Shown here piece by piece: positions 55,701-64,000 of a DNA stretch of 64,000 nt. Both the position numbers and the translations under genes were made by a program. Location: assembly GCA_963730165.1 (NCBI GenBank), contig CAVSQS010000003.1, positions 1 through 64,000 on the forward strand. Direction: 5' to 3'. Every line of letters starts with the position of its first letter. Positions within the stretch are counted from its first letter, which is position 1. The notes under the pieces were generated by a model that ran no database searches, was not told where the DNA came from, and saw only the letters and a list, made by a program, of their open reading frames with translations. Source of the stretch: DASSQJ01 sp963730165. GTDB lineage: Bacteria > Actinomycetota > Actinomycetes > Actinomycetales > Dermatophilaceae.

Positions 55701-58700
55701 GAACTCTCCGTAGGCGCCGATGGCGGTGGCTCCGTAGACGCTGAACCGCACGGTGGCCAGGCCCCGGTACTCGACGGAACCGGACACCGGGAACCTCGAG
55801 AACCCGCCGGCGACGGTGACCCCCCCACCCTGGTAGCCGACGGCCATCCCGGCCAGGTCGACCTTCCACGTCGAGAGCCGGCTGGCCGTCTGCCACGGGA
55901 TGGTCAACGACAGGTCGTCGACCTGCACGGTGAGCCCGGCGAGCGAGGCGCCTCCGTCGAGGAGGAACGAGATGTCGACCAGCTCGCGCCCGGCGCCGGT
56001 GTCGGCCATCGTGCGGTCGATGCCGACCTGGTCGACGTAGAGCGGGCCGAAGCCGCGCTGGATGGGCAGCCACCACGGCCCGTCACCGTCGCCGGCCCGG
56101 AACACGACGGTCACCTCGGAGTCCTCGCCGACGATCCCGAAGCTCGGGCTGAACGCGGGGGCGAGCTGCTCGGCGTCGCCGGAGTCGTCGCCCGACAGCA
56201 GCCCCGACGCGATGGGGTTCGACCCGTCCCCCTGGGTCCCGAGCGGCAGGGCGAACCGCTCGAGCTTGATCTGCCCGCCACCCCGGGTGCGTCCTCCGGG
56301 CCGGGCATCGATCTCGAAGAGGCCGTGCAGCCCGACGGCGCCGATCGTGACCACCGAGTCGAGGAGCTTGTCGTTGCCCGACCCACCGATGCGCAGGCCG
56401 AGGCCTCGGATCCGGAAGAGCGGATCCACCTCGATCCGCCCGGAGACCTCGTGGAACATGAACAGCTCGATGCCGCCGGTGTCGGGCACCTCGGGCTGGC
56501 CGTCGACCTCGTAGATCCACGTGTCGTCGACCTCGAGCGTGAGCGCGACCTCGCCGTCGAGGAGGACGAGCTCCTTGTCGTCGGGCACGGTGATCCGCAG
56601 GCCCAGGCGGTCGTCGCCCGAGCCGGGGGATGCCACCGCGACCGTGACCGGGGACAGGCCGGGGATCTCGAAGCCGATGCTGAGCCGGCCGAGGGCGTGG
56701 AAGAACGTCCGGAGCGCCCGCAGCCCGAGTCCCTCCAGGTCGTCGGGGTCGATGAGGTTGCGGGCCAGCCGGTAGCGGCTGGGGCCGGTCTCGTGGACGA
56801 GCAGCGCCTCGGCCTCGTCGGCGGGGGCGCGGGCGACGAGCGACCCCACGGTCGGGCCGCCGCCGATCGACATGTCGAGGAGGGTCTTCACCTCGTCCAC
56901 GGACAGGACGAGGTGCATCGCCAGCGGCAGGAGGTACGTCGCCATGAGGTCCAGTGCGCAGCGGGCTGGGTCCGCGATGTCCGTCGTGCCCGCACCCCGG
57001 ACCTGGCGGCACCGCACGGTGACCGAGTCGCCGACCGGGGCGACCACGACGAGGCCGTCGCGGTCGCCGGCGGACCGGGGCTCGAACCACAGGCCGGTGT
57101 CGAACCGGCCGTCCGGTGTCGAGGTGTCGGCGCCGATGGCGAACGAGGCGAACGGCAGCATCGGCACCGGGCCGGCCGCGAGCAGGGTGGTCTCGGTCAC
57201 CTCGACGTCGATGCTCAGCGCCCGCAGGGTGGTCCCGACCGTGACCGACCCGCCGACGGCCAGCCCGGAGATCGGCTCCACGCCCTCGGCGGTGAGCGTC
57301 ACGACCGGCGTGGTGCCGCCCACGTCGACGGTGACCGTCAGGGTCGGGGTCGACGGGCCGGGGATGAGGTCGATCGTCGTGACCGTCCCCACGGTGGCGA
57401 CCGTGCCCGGCAGGAACGGGTCGACGAGGTCGCCCAGGGCCGCGGCCAGACCGGAGGCGGCTCCGGCGAGGCCGGCCACCGGGTCGTCAGCGAAGGCGCG
57501 CAGTGCCGCCTCGTCGAACCGACCGGCGGGGAAGGTCGTCGTGCGCAGGCCGAGGGCGTCCCCGATCCGACCGACGAACTGGCCGATCTGCACCGATCCG
57601 GCCTGGATGGTGGTGACGGCGTCGAGCGTGTAGCGCAGAGCCATTGCCGCACCGGCGCCGGCGAGGGCGCCGAAGTTGCCGGGCGTGGGAAGGAGCGCGA
57701 TGGTCGGACCGGCCCCGACACGGACGCCGACGTCGGTTGTTGAGCCCAGCGAGGTGTCCAGCCCGCCGAGCACCGAGCCCGACGTGGGGTCGAGGAAGTC
57801 GACGGTGCTGGAGACCGACGGTCGAAGGGGGCCGCCGCCCGCCGTCGGGGCCAGGCCGACCGCTCCAGAGAAGCGCACCGGGCCGGCCGTGATCGGGGTC
57901 GGCCAGGCCAGCTGCAGCCGGACGTCCCCTCCGGCCGCGCTGACGGTCAGCTCGAGTCCCCACGGGAGGGTGACCCCGCCGGAGGGGTGGGTGCCGGGGA
58001 GGAAGCCGGCGATTCCGGTGAGCAGGGCGCGGAGGCGGTCCGGGTCGGGCCTCCCGTCGGTGCCACCGAGAACGGTGTCGTCGAGGAGCCAGGCGACGGG
58101 GTCCGCCAGCAGCCCGGCCGGCAGGCGCACCGGTCCGGTGACGGGGCCGAGGCCGAGGGCGTCGAGGAACGGGCCGAGGAGCGGCTCCTCGTCGCGGGCT
58201 GCGGAGAGGGCGATCCGCAGGATCTCGGCCGGGACGACCGTCGTCGCCAGCGTGGTCAGGCCAGACAGGTCGAGGGTCGGGAACACCTCGACCGACACGG
58301 GGAGCCGGCCACCGCCGCCGCGGCGGACGAGGTGGAGGTCGACCGGCGTCGACGCGTGGGGGTCGATCATGAGCCGCACGCCGGGGCGACCGATCGGGCC
58401 GTCGCCGCCCAGCACCTCGATGGAGGCGCCGACGGCACCCGAGGACGCGGTGATCGACAGGTCGAGTGCGATGCCACCCATCGAGCGGCAGCCCGGTCCC
58501 GGCCGTCTCGAGCGTGAGCGACAGGCCGGTCACGAGATCCGTCGTCAGGGACACCGGCCCGGTGGTCGCCGACACGGCGTCGCCAGTGACCGTGCCCCCG
58601 ACGAGCTCCGCGAGGCCTGCGGCGACGGCCCGCCGGGCTGCGGTCGACGACAGGGCCGGCGCGAGTGCCGCCCTCGCATCGACGAGCAGGGACTCGATCG

Positions 58701-61700
58701 GGTCGACGAGCAGCTCGAGCGCTCCGGCGGTACGGCGGCCCAGGCCCAGAGCGACCACGATGTCGGCGAGGCCCCGGAGCGGTCCCGATGAGGGGAGCGT
58801 GCCGATGCCGGAGGCCAGGATCCCGAGCAGCGTGCGCTCCTCTGGGCGCAGCGTGCGTCCTCCGGTGGTGTCGGGCAGCGCCAGTCGCCACAGGGGCCGG
58901 TCGATGCCGTGGACCGCGGCGTCGATCAGGTCGATCTCCACGTCGGTGTCGCCGGTGAGCAGGTCGATGCCGATGCCGATCTCCGCGGCCCGTACCCGGG
59001 GGTCACCTGGGAGACGGCCGGGCGTGCCGGGTCCACCGGCCAGCCAGCCCTGATTCCGGTCCATCATCACCGTGATGCCGAGCCGGGGCCCGGACACGGC
59101 GAGCGCCGGCTCCTCGCCCTCGCTGAGATCGACGGCCACCCGGCTCGCGTCGAGCCGCAGCGAGGCGCCGACCCGGACCAGCCCGGGGCCCCCGGTCGGC
59201 AGCACGGCGTCGACGGCCACGCCGACCGCGAGCTGGGGGTCGTCGTCGATCGGGACGTCGACGCCGGGGACGCCGGTCGGGCAGCCGCGGACGGCGGCGG
59301 CGACGAGCTCGGCGAGCGCCAGGTCCACGCTGTCGGCCGACAGCTCGCCAGCCACGGCTACGGTGGTGAGTCCGGCCCGAGCGGCGCCGAGCGGTCCCGC
59401 CGGTGCCAAGTCGGGGGTCGGGACACCGGGCCGGTCGAGCGAGCCGCTGGCCGAAGGCGGTGCGCCGTCGGCGACCAGCCCGAGCACGTGCAGCACTTGG
59501 TCGGCGTACGGCAGGTCGCCATCCGGCTCGGTGGCGAGGCGGCGCAGCGACTGGCACAGGCGCAGCGCCTCGCCCACGGTCGCGTCCTCCGTCCACGCCG
59601 TCGAGGCCCCGCCGTGCGGAGTCCCGACGGTGACGAGGTGGGTGACGGCCGTCCGGGCGGCCGCGACCTGCCGGGCGACGTGTCCGGCTGTTCCGTGCGC
59701 CACCAGCGCGAGGCCCGCGCCCGCGGGTCGGAGCACGGCGATCCGCGCCACGAGGCGGTCGAGCCGGTCGTTGAGGTCGGCCCGGGCCGCGGCGCCGGTG
59801 AGACCCGTGCTCGTCGATGCCGGGAGGGTGGCGAACCAGGGCCCGGTGGCGTCGACGCCGGTGAGGTCCAGGGCGTCGCCGCCCGGGCCGGTCAGGTCGA
59901 CCGTGATGCCGACGCCGGCATTCCAGTCGACCAGACCCGTGACCTCGGTGCGGACGAAGAGCGTCGCCGCCTCGCCGGGGCCGCCGGGCAGCTGGGTGGC
60001 AAGGTCGACACGGCCCGGCAGGTCCAGGTGGGTGGCGAGCCCGACCGTGTGGGTGGTGGCCCCGAAGGTGTGGGCGCTCGTACGCGCCACGAGCCCGTCG
60101 GTGCCGGCGACCTGGGTGCGCAGGGCGGCGAACAGGCGGGCCGGGTCGCGGCCGGCGAGGGCCCGGCGCAGCGGCAGGAACCGGGGGGCGACGTCGGACA
60201 GCAGGCCGGCCAGTTCGTCGAGGTCGACGAGCTCGGCGTCCTCGTCGTCGACGGCCGCGCTGAGGTACCCGGGCACGAGGCGGGGACGGAGCCGGTCGAC
60301 CGGAGCACCGACCCGGCCGATGTCGGCGACGACGGCGAGGCGGCCGTCTGCGGTGAGCGGGGCCCGCCAGGGGTCGTCGATCGTGCCGGCTCCCGTGACC
60401 TCGGAGTCGACGGCGGCGCCCAGGGCGAGATCGCTGAGCCAGCCGAGCACGTGGTCGGCCCAAGCCCGACCCTCCGGGCCGGTCAGGAGCGGGAGCAGCC
60501 AGCGCCCGAGCGCCGGCAACGGGTCGGCGACCAGGTCGGCGAGCGGCAGCGAGGGGTTCCCCCCGACGCCACTGCCGGCGCCCGGTCCTCGGCCCCGGAC
60601 CGGTCCGGCGCCGGCCCAACCCAGAATCGCCGCGAGCTCGCCGGCGGCGTCGTTGGTCATGGCCGAGAGCGTCTGCACGAGAAGGTGTTCGACGGCGTCC
60701 CACGGCATCTCGCCGGGGAACGCGAACGACGCGGTGGCGGGGTCCCAGGTGGGGACGGGGACCGCCGCGGTGGTCCCGCCGATCTCCACCGTCGCGTCGC
60801 GGATGTCGAGGGTGGGCTCGAGACCGGTGTCTCGATCCCAGCGGAGCCCGGCCTCGACCCGGGTCGCGGTGAGGGCCAGCTCGTCGAGCTCGACGAGGAT
60901 GTCGTTGCCCAGTCGGAGCGCGCAGGTGACCGAGCCCAGCGCGACGGGGTCGGGCGGTGTTGGCCCACCACCGAGGGCGTCGATGCGCACCGAGATGGCG
61001 TCGATGCCGAGCCGGATGCTGAGGCCGAGCCCGGCGTCGATCTCGAGCTCGGCCGGTGCCACGGCCAGGCCGAGATGGAGGCGGGTGCCGTCGGGGCCCG
61101 CGGTGGACCACGCCGTGAGCCCGACGTCGCCGAGCGCCGCGTCGGCGAAGACCCGCACGGTCCACGGAACGGCCTCGGTGCCCGACCCGGTGGTGGTGAG
61201 CGACCCGGTGGTGCCGAGGAGGCGGGCCAGCTCCTCGGCGAGCCGGTCCCACTGGCCGGCGGAGAGCACGGCGACGTGGAAGCGCCGCAGCGCATCGAGC
61301 GGGTCGGTGAACAGCTCGGTGACCGACACCTCGTGCGGCCAGGCCGCCGCCGTGGTCCCGTCGGGGCGGCGCAGCCCGGCGAGGACGAACATGGCGCGCA
61401 CCGGCCGCGAGTCGCCGAGCGCGGTGACGACCGAGTCGACGAGGCCCGAGACGCCGGCCCCGACGGCCGACGTGATCGCGTCGGTACTGGTCAGGTCGAG
61501 CCGGGCGAAGGGCTCCCCGGCGATGGTGACGTCGACGGCCTCGACGACGAGCTCGACTCCCGGGTTTGACGTGGTGAGGTCGACGGCGATGCCCGCCCTG
61601 AGGACCTGCACCTCGACGGTGCCGACCGGCGCCACCGTCGTCGACGCGAGGGCAGCCGTCCCCGACGGGTCGCCCATGGTGACCAGGGCAGAGAGGGCGG

Positions 61701-62808
61701 AGGCAGGTGTCGCCGAAGGGGTCGTTCCGAGACGGATCCGGGCGAGGACGGCGGTGAGGTCAGCCCGACCGGGTACCGGCGCGCCGGCAGGTGCCGCGAC
61801 GCTGACGGCGAGCGAGGGGACGAGGGTAGGAATGCCGTCCGTCCGGTCGATGGTGAGTCGGAGGCAGGCCTGAGCCGGTCCGATCGTGAGGCACAGCGAC
61901 GCCGGGTCGGCCGGAGTCGCGGCACCGGACACCGTGCCGGTGCCGAGCAGGTCGCGCAGGTGGCCGAGCCATGCGGCCACGGCCGACGCGGTGCCGGCGA
62001 GCTCGCGGATCCAGTCCCAGACCGCGGCCGCGCCTCGGGACGCGACGTCGTCCAGCGACAGGTCCGGAACCGCGGTGTCGGAACCGAGCCCGAGCATGTC
62101 GAGCACGTGCCCGAGCCGGACGGCGGCGTCGGCGCTGGCCGAGTGCGTGGCGGCGACGACGAGGCCGGTGAGCAGCTCGAGGACGTCGGCACCGAGGTCG
62201 CCGTCGGACGTGTCGAGCGTGACGTCGCCTGCCGAACCACCGGGGGGTAGCTCGAGAGTGACCTTCAGCGAGGGGTCGCTGCCGTCGGTGGGGACGGCGA
62301 GTGCAACCCGGACCGCCTCGACGGGGAAGGGCGTGGACGCGAGCGACGTGCCGAGGTCGAGGCCGAAGTCGACGGTGATCGTGCCCCGGGGCCGGGAGAC
62401 GGCCACCTCGATCGGGCCGCTGCTCTGGACCTCGATCAGCGGTATCAGGATGCGCAGATCGAGGGGGGGCGAGTCGTTGGTCCGAAGCAGCCCTCCCACG
62501 CCGACCACGACGACGTCGGTGGCGGTTTCGACGACCAGGTAGATGCCCGAGTCGCCGCGGTCGGGCGTGGCCAGGGGCACCCATCGACGGCCCTCGGAGT
62601 CGGCCTCGGCGCCGTTCTGCCCGTCGATGACAGAGTCGAGGAGTCTGAGCACGGCGTCGCGCTGGGTGGTGTTGCGCAGCATCCCGCCGATGGCGGCGCC
62701 GGGGTCCGTGAACCAGTCACCGTTCAGAGACCCGTCGGGGTTGGTGATGCCGACGGCGAGGCCGAGGTCGGCCAGCTCCGCGGGCAGCTCGGTGTCGGTC
62801 AGCGCCAT
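52719..62808 (-). CDS. giant beta-rich protein, about 3362 residues, with degenerate lipase-like core and DUF6603-like region (operon gene 2)
   Basis: The frame runs from ATG 62808 to about 58482, then needs a one-base shift into the frame that continues to 52719. The span is one base over a multiple of three, as expected for one extra base. The N-terminus has no signal peptide. At residues 1030-1070 a PGAP1/lipase-like core shows LALVAHGTAGHVARQ and VTHLVTVGTPHGG, with Thr where Ser is expected. From about residue 2330 to 2710 GGPPQFFVTGLGGGMG, LTLGGYHPRFDKPS and FHYDIEVFVEISAG resemble DUF6603 proteins (recalled). The rest is repetitive Gly/Val beta strands. Confidence 0.7.
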
Positions 62809-63521
62809 CCCGGCCCCGCTGAGCGACGACGTTGCAGCAGCGTGGTGGCCCGGGCGACGACGGTCAGGCCGGCGTCGGTGGCCCGGAGCGCCGCGGGCCG
62901 CAACGGTTCACCGAGTCGGTCGTTTCCCAGGCCGGCGGCGACGGTGGTGGCGACGTCGAGCAGCGCTCGCCACGCCGTTGCGGCGACGGCCTCGCCCCAC
63001 AGCTGGGCCAGCCGGAGGTTCCCTTGGGGAAGTAGCGACACCGCCGCGACCAGACCGGCCTCGGACCGGCCGTCACCGACCCGAAGCGGAACCGTCAGCT
63101 CGGCAGCACCGGTCTCCTCAGACTCCAAGGTGATGCCGACGGCCACGACGCCATCCCCTGTTCCGGCGCGGGTCCTGTTGAGCAGTGCCAGCACCTCGCC
63201 GCCGGGCCCGGTCCACACGACCCGCCCGCCCGGGGCCGACGCAGCGCGGCGCACCAGGGCGCTGAGGCGCCGGGGCTCGATCGTGATCGGCGGAAGCACC
63301 GTGCCCGGCTCGATCTTCCATGCGTCGGGCCGATGTCGGTCGACGATCGGCCCGACGCGCTCCATCAGCGCTGGATCGGCGACGACGTCCAGCGGGGAGC
63401 GGTCGAAGGGCGGCCGTGCCGGGGGGGCGATCCGGTCGAGCCGCCAGGCCACGCCCGGGTCGACCTCGACCGGATCGTGAGCCCCAGCGCGGGATGGGCG
63501 GGGCAGGCGGTTTGGCGACAT
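62799..63521 (-). CDS. hypothetical protein (operon gene 1)
   Basis: The product is 240 residues from ATG 63521 with GGAGGGGG upstream, overlapping the giant gene by 10 bp. Stretches include PPARPPFDRSPLDVVADPAL, WKIEPGTVLPPITIEPRRL and an Ala-rich helical C-terminus. No family known. As the first gene it would be made from a promoter in 63522-63714, where TATCGT in the transcribed direction is a weak -10 candidate. Confidence 0.65.
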   Translation of the reverse strand: MSPNRLPRPSRAGAHDPVEVDPGVAWRLDRIAPPARPPFDRSPLDVVADPALMERVGPIVDRHRPDAWKIEPGTVLPPITIEPRRLSALVRRAASAPGGRVVWTGPGGEVLALLNRTRAGTGDGVVAVGITLESEETGAAELTVPLRVGDGRSEAGLVAAVSLLPQGNLRLAQLWGEAVAATAWRALLDVATTVAAGLGNDRLGEPLRPAALRATDAGLTVVARATTLLQRRRSAGPGWR

Positions 63522-63615
63522 GCGCTCCCCCTCCCTGGGGACCGTCCGGGGCGAGCCCGCGGCCACGATGCCGAATGACGACTCCCGCCACGATAGGAGA
63601 GCCGACGGCCTCCGT

Positions 63616-63632
63616 CCACCGGAGGGCGGTGG
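63616..63632 (-). terminator. possible hairpin between the SDR gene and the operon
   Basis: CCACCG and CGGTGG are perfect 6-bp arms around a 5-base loop. It lies about 85 bp after the SDR stop and about 95 bp before operon gene 1. No clear T-run, so weak evidence for a terminator. Confidence 0.35.
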
Positions 63633-63714
63633 CCGGGGGCGACTCCCTTTCGCGACGTGGTTTCGCGGCTGCTGCTGCGTCGGTCGAGCCCGGGGGGCCT
63701 CGCGCCGCGGCGGG

Positions 63715-64000
63715 TCAGGGCCCGTCGATCGTCAGGCGCACTCCGGTCTCGCGCTCGGACACCGACCACAGCGTCGCGATCGCCTCGTCGTTCCCGCGAC
63801 GCAGGACCGGCAGGCGTACCGCCGGGCCGTTGTTCCCGAAGCGGGGCCTGTAGAACTCCCCGCCCCTGGCGCGGGGGTCGGTGGCGGCCCGGATCTGCGG
63901 CATGGCGCCGCGGTCGACCTCCATCCCCGTGTGCGCCGCCAGCCAGGCGAAGAAGGGACCCAATCCACCCACCACCGCCCTCGGCGACCGTCGTGGTCTG
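63715..64000 (-). CDS. C-terminal part of a short-chain dehydrogenase (partial)
   Basis: About 85 residues are clear: LGPFFAWLAAHTGMEVDRGAM, then PQIRAATDPRARGGEFYRPR and VLRRGNDEAIATLWSVSERETG. This is the C-terminal region of SDR-type oxidoreductases related to retinol dehydrogenases. The Rossmann core lies beyond the window edge. The reading before residue LGPFF may contain another indel. It is on the same strand as the operon but 193 bp upstream. Confidence 0.75.
   Translation of the reverse strand, partial: RPRRSPRAVVGGLGPFFAWLAAHTGMEVDRGAMPQIRAATDPRARGGEFYRPRFGNNGPAVRLPVLRRGNDEAIATLWSVSERETGVRLTIDGP

Noticed and set aside
57487..58480. Continuation of the giant protein's first frame beyond the break
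   Set aside because: It turns into Arg/Pro-rich nonsense, while the neighbouring frame continues the beta-rich pattern, so the frame shifts instead.
41237..63521. Contractile injection system, phage tail or polyketide/nonribosomal synthase
   Set aside because: I find no sheath, tube, baseplate, AAA ATPase, tape-measure-like coiled coil, or KS/AT/A/T domain motifs in any of the eight proteins.
1..64000. CRISPR arrays, rRNA or tRNA genes
   Set aside because: No regularly spaced repeats of CRISPR type were seen, and no tRNA-like or rRNA-like sequence was recognised by eye; a short tRNA could still be missed without a search tool.

Overview
The window is uniformly GC-rich and its families point to an actinomycete, probably a Micrococcales/Intrasporangiaceae-like organism (inference). 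I see no rRNA, tRNA or CRISPR array. Many genes, above all in the first 25 kb, carry single-base frameshifts while their reading is otherwise conserved. The sequence may come from an incompletely polished long-read or metagenome assembly, or the region may be decaying; both readings are kept open.

Region 1 (1-23 kb and again 37.4-39.9 kb) is an accessory mosaic of small unrelated units: a lipoprotein, a DinB-like protein, GlgX, a YjbR-like protein, a TetR regulator with a membrane protein, a Phd/YefM-RelE toxin-antitoxin pair, a winged-helix regulator with a membrane protein, a dienelactone-hydrolase-like gene present twice, a two-component system, an ECF sigma factor with a probable anti-sigma protein, a HIT protein, a GrpB-family protein, a TetR regulator with a GT1 glycosyltransferase and a SnoaL-like protein. 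Almost every unit is bounded by a short motif (about TGCGTCACTTCGCCGC followed by GAGTCGACC), always on the plus strand. An intact 941-bp unit present twice begins and ends inside this motif. This looks like a cassette array built on an undescribed recombination site.

Region 2 (23-37.4 kb) is a nitrate-respiration island. It holds a cupin, a small companion protein, a multi-TM membrane protein, a hemerythrin and a DUF2249 protein. Two related Cys-containing winged-helix regulators and two NarK transporters surround narGHJI. NarGHI would reduce nitrate at the membrane, NarJ would assemble NarG, and the NarKs would move nitrate and nitrite. The last 175 bp of the second narK plus about 413 bp downstream are repeated at 511-1099, so direct repeats flank about 36 kb.

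Region 3 (41.2-63.5 kb) is a 22-kb single-strand operon of eight genes, mostly overlapping by 4-10 bp. It encodes proteins of 241, about 3362, 633, 317, 1237, 1135, 75 and 405 residues. None shows a signal peptide or membrane span. Two are beta-propeller/BNR-like, one of these with a peptidoglycan-binding-like segment. The giant has a lipase-like core with the nucleophile replaced, and a long beta-rich region resembling DUF6603 proteins. This is the best candidate for an undescribed multi-protein system. A truncated SDR-family gene runs off the right end.
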